64,000 nt of DNA. Origin: Bryum argenteum (taxonomy: Eukaryota; Streptophyta; Bryopsida; Bryales; Bryaceae). Both the position numbers and the translations under genes were made by a program. A model generated the notes under the pieces. It was given only the letters and a program-made list of their open reading frames with translations. It was not told the origin of the DNA and ran no database searches. Shown here piece after piece: positions 24,160 to 35,668 of this stretch (within the stretch, counting starts at the first letter, position 1; each line of letters begins with the position of its first letter). The DNA lies in assembly GCA_037043015.1 (NCBI GenBank), contig CM073324.1:4333413-4397412 (forward strand), in the 5' to 3' direction.

Positions 24160-25249
24160 GCTCAAGAGTGTCCCCCTAGGCAAGTTTTCAGTACATTGTG
24201 GAGAATTGCTTTTGAAAATTCAATGCACTGCCAGGGAGGTCATTCTTGAGCTTTTCCATGAGGGGTTGAAGTTGAGACCATTCACAAAGGATTGAGTTCA
24301 GAGGTTTCCGCTCTAAGGCAGCTGCATGTCCACGTTGAGTGTTTCTTGAGCTAGTCAATAAGTTTCTAAAGCGAGACTACCCATGATCTGCTTGTGGGGT
24401 CCATGTTGATGTCGACCCCTCATGGAAAAGCTCAAGAATGACCTCCTAAGCAAGTTTTCAGTACATTAAAATACGTGGAGAATTTTTTTTGGAAATTTGA
24501 TATTAAGGTCTTGTTCATAACTATCTAGTCACCCTCAACACAACGGGAAAAAAGCACGTTGACAACTCGGTAACTTGTAAACTCCACACTATCCTACCTT
24601 TGTCGGTAAATTGAAGTTTCTTTGAAACAAAGTGAATGAGAAAAATATCTTAAAAATGATTGAATGAGGATATCCCTTCAAAAATCAAAACCAACCCCAC
24701 ACGCACATCTTGGCAAAGTCTCACTTAAGAAACTTTTTGACTAGCTCAAGACACACTCGACATGGACATGCAACCGCCTTAAAGAAGAGACCTTTGAACT
24801 CCATCCTTTCTGAATGGTCCCAACTTTAAATCCTAAGGAGAACCTCAATAGTGACCTCTCAGACAGGTCATATCTCAAATTTGTAAACAATTGTTTTTGT
24901 TGAAGCGTAAGATCTAGTCTATCCACAAATTTCCATCAAAGAGATATTGAGACACATTGAGTGAAAACTTAAAAGAACATTTCCTTTTTTGGCAAATCGA
25001 CGCACTTTGGGCTCTCTCTCCTCTCCTCCTTTAGGGGTTATAAGATCCAAGAATATATTTTTCCCTACTAATTTTTATTTTATTTATTCATTTTTTATTT
25101 TTTAACAATAAATGTATTAATCAATACAACATCTACGCGTTATTCTTTCAAGGGCATGAATGTTTGCTGATTAAGTGTTGACGCAAGACCAACGACATTT
25201 GAATAATTTCAGATGTGAACACTCTAGGAGCTCATTGTTGAGCTTCTTC
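24160..25249. repeat. Shuffled X-repeat pieces in inverted-repeat spacer
   Basis: Short X segments lie in alternating orientation (plus near 24220-24420, minus near 24420-24920). A piece of the Q segment follows at about 25085-25200 ('caagggcatgaatgtttgctg'). No gene is seen. Confidence 0.5.
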
Positions 25250-26234
25250 TTAACCCTTAAACGCTCACGATGTCGAAAAACGACATTTTGGATGTACATC
25301 AGGAACTTTGAAGAGCCATATCTTCTTCATCCGAGGTCCGTTTTGGATGAAATCACTTGGATTAGCTTCCAAATCAAGTCTAGTTTGTGTTGTATAATTT
25401 TCAAGCCCATACAATAAAGTATGAAATAATGGAATGCACTTTAGTGAAGACAACTCTTGTTTTTGGGTTTCCAAGCATGGGGCATGTATTACCATTGCAA
25501 GCCAATTATGTGAAATCAAAAATAGTTTTTCATGATTTTTTTTTTTTTTTTTCATGGTCATGATCTTAAGGTGATTCTTAACAACTTCGTAGTGAGAAGT
25601 TTTTTGATCCAAATGATTTTGCTATTGGATTTGCAATGATGTTTTGTCAACAAAATAAGTGAGAAAATGGATGATATTTGAGGAGCTATATCTCCTTCAT
25701 CCACCGTTGGATTTCCACTCAATTTTTTTAGGCCTCCAATTAGAGTCTAGTCTAAGTGGTAGAAACCTTAACAAGATCGAAGATGTTTTGAAGATAAGGC
25801 ATGAAATTGAATGCAAAGGGTCTAGTTTTGGACTATTTTTCCTTTGTAAAATGTTCCGTAGTTTTAACCATTGCATGGCTTTTATTTGAGCCAAGAATTT
25901 TTTTTGATGAATTTTTGTTGAATAAAAGGACTTATTAAGATGAAGGTGAACATCTCTCTTGTTGGTGATTTTTTCATTGCAATAGGTATATTGGTAGCAT
26001 TTCCACCTCAAAGTGAAAATGATGAAATTTTGCAGTTCGTTTTTGATATTAATATGTTATGATCTCCGGATCTATAAGGCCTCATGACTCAAATTTTGGT
26101 ACACATGATCTTCGATAAGTCTATTACAAGTTTGTATGGTTGAGATCTTAATAGCTTCTCTTGATTTTCATCTATGACGATTTCTGTGGAATGTGCTTTT
26201 ATGCTAAAAATAGGCTCGGGCGTGTAGGGGTTAA
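25250..26234 (-). mobile_element. TTAA-MITE family E, full length, in an X repeat
   Basis: This best-preserved E copy is 985 bases, with intact TTAA at both ends. Its termini are TTAACCCTTAAACGCTCACG and (complement) TTAACCCCTACACGCCC. The subterminal palindrome 'atgtcgaaaaacgacat' is perfect. It splits an X repeat exactly at TTAA. A T-run of 16 lies near 25536; no consistent reading frame is seen. Confidence 0.85.
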
Positions 26235-26490
26235 GGGTCTAAAGTTGAGACCATCGATGAAGGATTGGCTTTAGAGGTCTCTGCTCTAAGGCGTTTGCAT
26301 GTCCATGTTGCATGTATTTTGAACTAGTCTAAAGCTTTCTAAAGCAAGACTTGCCATGATCTGCCCACGGGGTTGATGTTGATTTTTGAAAGGATATCCT
26401 CATCTTATCATTCAATCTACCAACAAAATAAGCATAGTGTAGAGTTTCACAAGTAACTCAATTGTTAACGTACTTAAAACCTGTCTAGAA
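26235..26490 (+). repeat. X-repeat piece right of the E insertion
   Basis: It continues the X sequence interrupted at 25249 ('gggtctaaagttgagacc', 'aagcaagacttgccatg'). Confidence 0.6.
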
Positions 26491-26497
26491 GGTTACA

Positions 26498-28490
26498 GTT
26501 GAGCGTCTTCCTAAGGGCTTGAAGTTGAGACCATCTATGAAGAATTGAGTTCAGAGGTTTGTGCTATGAGGTTGTTTCATGTCCACGTTGAGTGTATCTT
26601 GAGCTAGTTAAAAGGTTTTTAAAGCAAGATTTGCCATGATCAGCCCATTGGGCCAATGTTGATTTTTGGTAAGAATATGCTCATTCTATCATTCTTAGAA
26701 TTGTTTTCTGAATTACATCTCATTCACTTTGTTTCAAAGAAATTTCAATCACCTAACAAGATTAGGGTAGTGTAAAGTTTCACAAGTTTCACAAGTATCA
26801 CAAGTATCACAATCGTCAACCAACTTTTTTTCCATCCTGTTGAGGGTGAATCTCTAAAACCATGAACTCGTCAAACTTTGTCTAATCTATTAATTTTGAA
26901 AAACTCCATTACTTCAAATACCATAGTAGTTGGAGAACCCCGTAAGCATTTCAATAAATCTTACTTAGGTAAAACCTCTAAGTTGCTAAGAGCTTGTTGA
27001 GTATTCCAAGAAGAACTTGCAAAAATTCTTGTTTAAACTTTTCATCATTAGTAAAACCATCTCCCATATACATTACAAACACACTATTTTAGATACTCAG
27101 TAGATTTTGAATGAACCTAGTACATAGTAACAAATACTTGTCACAATTTGAGCAATTCTCACCGAACTTTCATTAGATTCCTAAATATACATTGTTCAAA
27201 TTACCAAGTTCAAGTTATCCTTAACTAATTCTTCTTAATATGATATCACTCTAACATTCATATTTCATGCTATACCACATGCCAAAAATCAACCATACAT
27301 TCGACTATAAGCATCGCCTTCTTAAATCCAAATTCCTCGTCTAGAATGTCACCGACAGGAGTCCCTCATGACACATGAGTCCCTCATGTTAGCTAATTAG
27401 GGTTTTTGAGGAGACTCTGCCTCTGTTTCTTCCCCATCTCCTGCTTCTCTCGGTACACATCGAAAGAATTCCTCAACACAATTAGCGACAAGTTTCCAAT
27501 CGTATGCAATTCATTGAGGCTCGTGGTCTCGCAGTGTCGTGCATTACAAATGCGCCACAGGGTTTCATGCAAAAATGAGTAGTGTGGGCTTTGTGAAGGA
27601 CGATATGAAGAGTGATGATCAGGAGCACTTCGTTTCCAAGGCGATGCCGCTGATGGTTTGGAAAACAAAACTATGAAAGTTTTCTCATCGACTTAAAACC
27701 CATTGTGGGAATGACAGGGGGCCATGGTGTCAGTTTCCATTCCTGTGAAATTAGTGATATACTTGCCCATCATGTCCTTGGTCTTGCTTCAACACATGAT
27801 CGGCAAACGTTTTCACCCTTGAAAGAAAAACGCGTAGCGGTCATGGTGTATTGATCAATACATTGATTGTTAAGAAAAAAATTGACCGAATTAGGGTTAG
27901 TAGCCAGCTCTTCAGGTAAACAGAGCATCACCACTGCCTCTAGAATCGATTATTGCGCTCTGCTTTTCTATTGTTGCGGACTTGTGATCGCTCAAGAATC
28001 TCATGAGCCGCGCATGCGCGCAAACCAAGCATCTTGCTTCTTCTCCGCACCCACGGTAGAGTTGTAAGCAACACAAAAATCAGGCCCCTCACACTGCCGC
28101 ATCGAATTAGAGCGTGTCAAATTGTGTAGGAAATGAGGATGATGGACAAGCAAAGATTGCGGAAGGAAGTGAACATTGAGTAGGTTTTTCTATTACAGAG
28201 TGAGCAATGACCCTCTGTGAGAGTGCTTGGACACTCGACTATAGCCTCAGTGGCGAAGCTCTCACGTTCCATATCAATGTATCCCGGATCACATGAACGC
28301 GTATTGAGGCCCGAGCGGCAAAGGCTTGTGAAAGTGAGTCCCTTTTGTGTTTGCTAACAAAGTGGAAGTTCAGACTTAGATCTTAGGCTGAAAAATAAAT
28401 ACTTTTGGATATATTGAGTCCCAAGGGAGAGGAGAGAGAGGCCCAAATTAGGTCGATTTGCCAAAAAAACAAAAGTGTTGTTTTTATAAA
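26498..28490 (+). repeat. Right arm of ~2-kb inverted repeat
   Basis: The order is X repeat (to about 27385), RRP4 fragment (27388-27672), then segment Q (to about 28490). It is the reverse of 22180-24150. Q contains a 66-residue frame at 27867-28067 with a counterpart in the other arm, but it matches no family I know. Confidence 0.75.
27388..27672 (+). pseudogene. RRP4 5'-end fragment, sense copy
   Basis: It matches the RRP4 leader and exon 1 (29405-29717), including the start codon and the first ~22 codons. The same 16-base deletion as in the other arm then shifts the frame. Homology ends before the first splice donor. It keeps the leader telo-box-like AATTAGGGTTTTT. It is a broken copy and gives no exosome subunit. 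Confidence 0.8.
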
Positions 28491-28544
28491 AATTTGAAAC
28501 TTTGTATCAATGTATCTCAAGCTCTGATAAATAAAAATCTGTGA

Positions 28545-29400
28545 CTAGACTAATAAGACTGTTATAAACTAGTTCTTATGGTTGAAGTTCCAGAAATAAT
28601 TGTCTACAATTTCGGATAGGACTTATGTAGGAGGTGTTGTTGTGCTCCTCCTTAAGAGGATCAAGTTGAGACAATTCACGAAGGATGGAGTTCAAAGGTC
28701 TCTTCGCTTAGGCGGTTGCATGTCTATGTTGAGTGTATCTTAATCTAATCAAAAGGTTTCTAAAAGTAAGACTTGCCATGATATGCCCACAGGGTTGATG
28801 TTGATTTTTGAAAGGATATCCTTATACTATCATTTTTAGGATTGTTTTGTCAATCGTATCTCATTCAGTTTGCTTCAAAGAAATTTCAATCAGCTGACAA
28901 GATTAGATTAATGTAGAGTTTTACACGTAACCCACTTGTCAACTTACTTTTTCTCCGTTGTGTTGAGATTGATCTCTAAAACCATGAACTAGTCAAACTT
29001 TGTCGAATCTACCAACTTTGAAAAACTCCATTACTTTAAGTACCATAGTAGTTGGAAAACCCCTCGTTAAGCATTTCAATAATTCTTACATAGGTGAAAC
29101 TTCTAAGTTGCTAAGAGATTGACCAACATCCCAAGAAGAACTTGCAACAAATTCCTCTTTATACATCTGATCACTCATTATAAAAATCAACCCTTAGACA
29201 GATTACAAACACAAAATTTTAGATACTCAGCAAATTTTGAATGAACCCAGTACATAGTAACGAATACTTGTCACAATTTGAGCAATTCTCATCCAACTTT
29301 CATTGACATCAATTATATAAAATGTGGAAACTACCAAGTTCAGATTATCCTTCATTTTATCCAAATTCCTCTTCTAGAGTGTACACCGACAGGACATTTG
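28545..29400 (+). repeat. X repeat directly upstream of RRP4
   Basis: All X hallmarks are present ('tcttatggttgaagttcc', 'aagtaagacttgccatg', 'gaaaggatatccttatact', 'aagaagaacttgcaacaaat'). It runs without a break into the RRP4 leader, so the gene's proximal upstream DNA is itself the repeat that was duplicated elsewhere. Confidence 0.7.
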
Positions 29401-29598
29401 GGCTTCTCATGGTAGCTAATTAGGGTTTTTTGAGGAGACTTTGCCTCTGTTTCTTCCCCATCTCCTGCTTCTCTCGTTACACATCGAAATAATTCCTCAA
29501 TACAATTAGCAACAAGTTTACAATCGTATGCAATACATTGAGGCTCGTGGTCTCGCAGTGTCCTGCATTACAAATGCGCCACAGGGTTTCATGCAAAA
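29400..29598 (+). promoter_or_regulatory. RRP4 leader/proximal promoter with telo-box
   Basis: The region holds AATTAGGGTTTTTT (complement AAAAAACCCTAATT), a telo-box of the kind common near plant ribosome-biogenesis and RNA-processing genes. A tiny upstream frame (ATG CAA AAA TGA) at 29591 overlaps the main start. The transcription start cannot be placed. Confidence 0.5.
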
Positions 29599-32080
29599 AT
29601 GAGTAGTGTGGGCTTTGTGAAGGACGATATGAAGAGTGATGATCAGGAGCACTTCGTTTCCAAGGCTCAGCAGCTGCTGCGCGATGCCGCTGATGGTTTG
29701 GGAAACAAAACTTTTGTCAATGTGGGCGATGTTATTCCCGTTGATCTAGACGCTGGATATCTCAGGTAAGCAGATTCTCACGATTGAGCACCAATTCTGA
29801 TATTGGGTTCTACCTTAATTTTGGAAATGGGACAAGTGAGTGATGGATATTGAGCACCATTTCATGTTTGGGGTTTAGGGTTTAGTGTAAGTTGGAATTG
29901 AGATAGATTCTCTGAATTGATTGATCGATCGATGGGGTACCATTTTATGGGTTGGGTTCTTAGGGTTGAGGCTAAGTTGGAAACGGGGCAGAATGTCTCA
30001 GGTGGTTGATTGATCAAGCGGAATATCAGACAGCATTTCGTGCTTGCGCTTCAGGGTTTAGTGTTTAGGGTACCTTGGAACTGAGATCGAACGTATCAGG
30101 TGATTGATTGATGAAGCGAATTGGGCATCATTTCATGTTCTGGGTTTCTAGGGTTCAGGGGTTAAGCTAATTTTTGAAATAGAGACGGTGATATTCTTGA
30201 CCATTGGGCACCATTTCATGTTTTTAGGGTTTAGGCTAATTTGGAAATGGGATAGGTGATTGATTCATCAAGCAGAGTATTGGGCAGCATCTAATGTTTG
30301 GATTGTAGGATTTTAGTGTAACTTGGAATTGAGACAACAGAACGTCTCAGGTGGATTGATCGAGCGAATTTCATGGTTTGAGTTTTTAGGGTTCAGGGTT
30401 TAAGCTGATTTTGGTGAAATTCCCACTATTTCTGACTGTGATTCAGGGGTCATGGGACGCATCCCGTCAACAATGAGCTTCTAGCGACTTTGTGTGGATA
30501 CGTGGAGCGTGTGAACAAGCTGGTGACGGTGCGGCCCCTTCGAGCCAGGTAATGTTACATTCATTCCATATAAAGCATGCTGAGTAGTGTTTGTGGAGAC
30601 CCTTCTGTAGTTTTCGAGGTTGGAAGCCACAACCCCTTTTCACAACGGGATGTATGAATCGAATCAATCTTCAATTGTAGTTTCATTCTTCAAGCCACAA
30701 TAATATGTTTTGCTACTTCATTTCCGAATGGGAACTTCGAGAGCTTTAGGATCAGTACGAGAGACCAATGATCATGTGTGCTTGGTGTGTCAGGTACAAT
30801 GCAGAGACCGGGGACGTGGTGGTTGGTCGAGTAACTGAGGTATAACAAATTCATGCTTCTTCTTCCTACTTCGAAGTTTTTTGATTCTTCTTTTCTGGCA
30901 TTGACGAATTTGTTTGTACATTCTCGCGTGTTCTCGCAGGTTGGTGGTAATAGATGGAAAGTGGATGTGAATTCAAGAAAAGATGCAGAATTGTTGTTGG
31001 CTGCTGTCAACTTGCCTGGTGGTATACAGGTGAAGCAGCTTTCTAACATCGTATTTTGTTCTAATTTAGTCCTCACCTAGCTGCTGAGTTAGAAACCAGG
31101 TCCATACCTCTGATGATATGAGAACATGAAAGTGGCTTGTGCTTCTTCCTTAATGTTCCCCCGTGTGACTGCAGAGAAGGCGCACAGCTATTGACGAGTT
31201 GAATATGCGAGATTTGTATGTAGAAAATGACCTTATCAGTGTAAGTACTTTGATTCTTCCTAATATTCTATGCCCTAGTATCAATCAAGACCATCAAGAG
31301 TTCATTTAACTTTCCAGCTCTAGTTTGATACATATCGCTACTTTGAAGCTCTCACAGATTTGAAAGTGGCCAATGTTGGCACTTGCTTTCAACCCCTGAA
31401 GCTCTTTATTCTCTCTCTGTACCAAATCCATAAGAGGCTCGATGCAACGATATTAAGATTCTTTGTAACTACCTTTTGCATGAGCACTCATCACAATACT
31501 CCTAATTTTGAGCAGTCTTTACTAAAGTGTGGAGTGTTGATTCCTTTTTCATCAGGCTGAAGTGCAGAGTCTGCATCAAGATGGGTCTCTTCACTTGCAC
31601 ACACGAAGTCTTAAATACGGCAAGGTAACTGGAGTTTCTTTACCATTGAAATGGAAGAGGAATTGTTATGTTCTTATGTGTTGATTGTGTGTATGGCAGC
31701 TAGGAAACGGGCAGCTGGTGAGAGTGGCACCATATTTGATCAAACGGCTGAAACAGCACTTTCACCAGCTGGCGGATCTCGGTGTGGACGTCATATTAGG
31801 TTGCAATGGCTTCATCTGGATAGCTGCCACTTCCGGAAGTAAGGACAATCCCGGGCAATTAGCCACTGGGAATGTGGACTTCGATGCAAGGGAACGAATC
31901 TGCAGGCTTGCGAACTCAGTTCGTGTCTTAGGAGCCCTGGGTCTTGTGATCTCTCCAGACTCCATTCTCCAGACTTACGATGCTAGCCTTGAGTGGGGAT
32001 ACTCTGTGAAGGATATGTTGTCCGCAGATTTCCATGTTAAGCTTGCGGAGAAGGAAGCTCAGCAGCGGACCAGGCGCTAG
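29599..32080 (+). CDS. RRP4: Exosome complex component RRP4
   Basis: RRP4 is a cap subunit of the RNA exosome, the 3'-5' RNA-processing complex of nucleus and cytoplasm; cap proteins bind RNA and guide it into the barrel. Exons are 29599-29765, 30447-30548, 30794-30839, 30940-31029, 31175-31240, 31556-31624 and 31700-32080, all with GT-AG introns. They join in frame to 306 residues, close to the usual size of the family. An N-terminal domain is followed by an S1 domain (about 92-170, starting GDVVVGRVTEVGGNRWKVDV) and a KH domain whose GCNGFIWIA core lies near residues 214-222. The ATG at 29599 starts the conserved reading frame. The gene stands alone: X repeat upstream, nothing recognisable for kilobases downstream. 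Two broken copies of its first exon lie at 23011-23300 and 27388-27672. The assignment is firm; exon edges are by eye. Confidence 0.93.
29780..30425 (+). repeat. Degenerate minisatellite in RRP4 intron 1
   Basis: Seven or so units of about 65-95 bases fill the intron. A unit reads roughly 'gggcaccatttcatgtttgg', then TTTAGGGTTTAGG, then 'taattggaaatgggac' and 'caggtgattgattgat'. Unit starts lie near 29788, 29853, 29937, 30030, 30126, 30209, 30283 and 30368. Plant telomere-like TTTAGGG occurs repeatedly. Confidence 0.7.
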
Positions 32081-34120
32081 ATTAGCATGTTTCTCTCTGT
32101 GAGACTTTGTACACTTTTGAGATCTCTACTGGCAGCATCTACTCCATGCCTGTAGAATTGGCCTGACTTTGGTGTTCTTTCTAGTTTTGCTGCTGTTTAT
32201 TCAGTTGTGATCATTGGAATTGCGAGTTTAGCCTGAAGTGATGGTGAGCATGCTTTCGTAATTGGGGAATCGAAATCTCTTGCAGAATGTTTTAGAACAT
32301 GTTTTAGAACAGAGTCACTTAGTTGTTGTTAGGCTTTTGACCTACGAATGATGCACCAGAATACTTCCTCTTGTTTTGTTTGACATGGTTGGAATGTGTT
32401 TCTTTTTTGGAAAGGACGATTTTTTTATTTGGTTTCGCTCGGCTGGTATAACAAACATTTGGTTGCAAATTTATTGAGACTGATTGGCTGTCTGTCCGAT
32501 GCCCTGTGCAATTGACTTCATTCTTGCCAAGGTGTAGCCACGATTGGGGTCATTTTCAATTTTCCAATTTTATCTTCGTCTTGTTCTTATCCAATGAAAA
32601 GTTGAGCACTGATAGTATGTGGTGCATAACATGAGGATAGGCACTTGTGCATTGAAATTTTGTAACAAGGGTCACAGGTTCTTTACTTTATTAGATACTC
32701 AAATGTCAATTTTTGCAGTTAAGAACGGGTATTTACATCTATGTAGGCATCAAAAAATGAATTGGAAAAAATATGATAGTTATGAACTGTCATTCTTATT
32801 TTTGAAACTCAACAATAAAAAAAAATACTTCTTTTACGTTGCAAACATTCAATTAATCCGAAGTCTGCACATTAGAGGTCTAAGAAGAGGCTCGATAGAA
32901 AGCTCCGAGTGAATTGTTGAAATAAGAATGGGAAATGCTATACAGAACCCGCATCCGTGAACCATCTGGAGAACTTCTTACCAAGAGTCAAGCAAGTTGA
33001 AATGCGACAAAAGTGGAGGAGCAAATTATCAGTTTTCTTTGTAACTTTTGAGAGACCAGTTTCGAATCCAACCATTAGAGGGCGACGAAAGAATTTGGGG
33101 AAAGCCTCAACAAACGGCAATACGCTTGATCAAAAGCGATTGGGTCGATGTTGACTTCGAGAGACTCTGCATGGGAGAGCGGTGAGAGAGTGGGAACAAG
33201 AACGCCACGGTCAGAGCCGTGGCTCTTGTCTCCAACTTACAAGTTCAAGTGGAGACAGAGTTACAAAAAACAAGACACCATGCTCGGAGTGAAATGTTGA
33301 ATCAAGAGTGGGGGCCAATGCTTGTTACGACTCACATCGCTAAGCCATCCAGAGAACGCCGTGAGCAAATTAAAAGTCGACATGACTGCACACCCACAAG
33401 AGATTGGAGGGGAACAACAAATAATACAATTTCTTAATTTCTCGGAGAACGGTTTGCGAGATTAACCCAAGAGCACAAAGGCTCGAAGGCAGCTACTGGT
33501 TTAGATTCAAGCTTCATTAATCTTGGCATTACTTTTATTCTATTGTGATTTTAGTTTGATCAAGTTTCAATAACTGCCACTTGGTTTCATCACATCCACC
33601 AAGCAACTTTTATGCTACCTATTGACTTGTTGATAATCAAATGCTCAAAAACGAAAACACCAACCTTACACAAATGACCTTGTCCACCAAGTAATTTCCA
33701 CTTAGTGAATCTTTCTTTCCGCTCCTGTAATGTAAAATCTTATCATGGAGGAACACATGCAAAATATTCATCTTCTCAAGGAGAATATCTTTTGAAACAA
33801 CATTAATAGTAGTTGATTACAAAGTTCGTAGTTTCTCAGATACAATTGTGATTAAAAGAAAACTGAAAGACTTGGTGCAGCAGTTGAGCTTTCAAATAAA
33901 TCTACAAAGTGTTCCCAAATCATGAATAACATTCCACATCAACAACTTATCATTCTAGTTTCAACTGTCGAATGGATTGAACAACACTTCAAATTGTTCA
34001 ACACTCTGAACATAAAAGTGTCATTTCCAATGCTCGTGCAATGCAAAATATTCTTTGACGATCCTCTGTATCTGACATCAACAATGCTTCTCGTTATTTA
34101 CAACTTTCACGATCTAATTA
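32081..34120. other. RRP4 3' flank and intergenic DNA
   Basis: The RRP4 3'UTR presumably occupies the first few hundred bases. A partial repeat links about 32905-33010 with 33270-33370 ('cgagtgaattgttgaa', 'agagtnaagcaag'). A hairpin at 33192-33226 has a GCCACGG stem with flanking pairing. No gene is recognised. Confidence 0.45.

Positions 34121-34121
<1 letters not shown>

Positions 34122-34216
<95 letters not shown>
34122..34216. repeat. (AT)n microsatellite, about 47 units
   Basis: An uninterrupted dinucleotide run. Tyr-Ile reading frames across it are artefacts. Confidence 0.97.
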
Positions 34217-34219
<3 letters not shown>

Positions 34220-34342
34220 TATGTGATTCTTAAGAAGATGACCCTTTATTTGTCTATAAAGATTCAAATGTTTATCATACACATGGTCACGCTTGAAAAT
34301 CATATGTCACATAATTAAAGTTGTGGCTCACCATGAAAAAGG

Positions 34343-34645
34343 TTAACCCTTAAACGTCCACGGGGTCAGCCCAAAATTGGATCATAACATCTTTTGGACT
34401 TGGGCATCATGAATAGTGCACTTTTTGAACTTGGGCAGCATGAATGAACCAATCAATGATGAGTTGCAACCTCCTACAAGGTTATGTAGGACCTCAACCT
34501 ACCTGCCACAATCCTTTCAAACCACAAATTCACTCATACAAATTGTGATTTGAATTGTAGAATCTCACTTTTAGAATGCATCATAAGAAAGTGATCAGTT
34601 AGACATCAAAATATAAGTGAAAAGTTGAGTCACAGCAGAATCTGT
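34343..34645 (+). mobile_element. TTAA-MITE family C, 3'-truncated
   Basis: It starts TTAACCCTTAAACGTCCACG and follows family C for about 300 bases ('cttgggcatcatgaatagtg'), then loses similarity before the right terminus. Confidence 0.7.
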
Positions 34646-35139
34646 CCACATCATTACACATGCATTCTTGATAAAGGAAACAGAATGAGTTATGATCACT
34701 ACTTTTCTATCTGATTGTTTGAATCTTCACCGACATTTCAGTGCAAGAAGCAAGCACCAAGCAGTCGGTAAAATCGAATACCTTCCTGCTAAGTTGTTGA
34801 TATGGTTTGCATGTGGACAATCTTGAGCACAAAGAGATGAGCAACGTCCATAACAGATTAAAGCAATTCCTCAACTCGAAGTGGACCTGGAGTTTTGACC
34901 TAATTCACGTATACATGTAATGCCCTTAACCTGCACAACAAAACAACATTCGCAATGCGATTTGATATCTAAAGCGCTTTGATACTCATCGATCAAGCTC
35001 CATTTCAGTTCCAGGTCCACGCCAAATGACATTGATTGCAAGGGAGCTTGTTGATTGGAAGTACTCAATGCGGCCAAATCTGATATCAGCAGAAGCACAA
35101 AGACATGAAAAGTGAACACTGAAATCCTTTTGACATTAC
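34646..35139. other. Intergenic DNA, nothing recognised
   Basis: No gene or repeat stands out. The minus frame at 34871-35371 mostly lies here but ends in the G-rich Y repeat and matches no family I know. Confidence 0.4.
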
Positions 35140-35365
35140 TATCTCCCAAAATCTCATTAACGCCCCTGGAGTGCGGGCCGCGAAGCACGTATGAAAATGC
35201 GAAGAAGAGGGGATATGGAAGGGCTCCAACTGGAGGGGTCTTGGGGGTGGGGGTAGGGGGTCTTGGGGGTAGGGGGTCTTGGGGGCGGGGGTCGCGTGGG
35301 CGGGGAGTCTTGGGGAGTGGATTTACCCCATATCGTTTGTAGTTGCTTCCTCCCTTGAAATCTTT
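35140..35365 (+). repeat. G-rich repeat Y, copy 1
   Basis: It has 'ctcccaaaatctcattaacg', 'cgggccgcgaagcac', then GGTCTTGGGGG units and 'ttgtagttgcttcctccctt'. The same order occurs at 46415 and, inverted, at 43878 and 44405. Frames here only reflect G-richness. Confidence 0.65.
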
Positions 35366-35463
35366 CGACATTACTCAATTAAAACTGCTACAAATTATCA
35401 TGGCTCCAATTCCAACCAAGTGTTTTGCATTGAACGTGTTTCTTAACAATAATGGGCGTCCTT

Positions 35464-35668
35464 TTGTTTCATCCCTTTTACCATTGCCCTCTCCACAAAA
35501 ACAATTGCTTCATCCCTTTTACTATTGCCCTCTCCACAAAAACAATTGTTTTATCCCTTTTACTATTGCCCTCTCCACAAAAACAATTGTTTCATCCCTT
35601 TTACTATTGCCCTCTCCACAAAAACAATTGTTTTATCCCTTTTACTATTGCCCTCTCCACAAAAACAA
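35464..35668 (+). repeat. 41-base tandem repeat, five units
   Basis: The five units are nearly identical, each holding 'cccttttactattgccctc' and 'tccacaaaaacaattg'. The period is not a multiple of three, and the frames at 35343-35711 and 35452-35679 are by-products. The high identity implies recent expansion or homogenisation. Confidence 0.93.

Noticed and set aside
22591-28067. Paired 66-residue frames as a small gene family
   Set aside because: The two frames are simply the two arms of the inverted repeat; no start context, domain or expression evidence supports a gene.
34118-34303. Tyr-Ile repeat open frames across 34122-34216
   Set aside because: They are translations of an (AT)n microsatellite on both strands.
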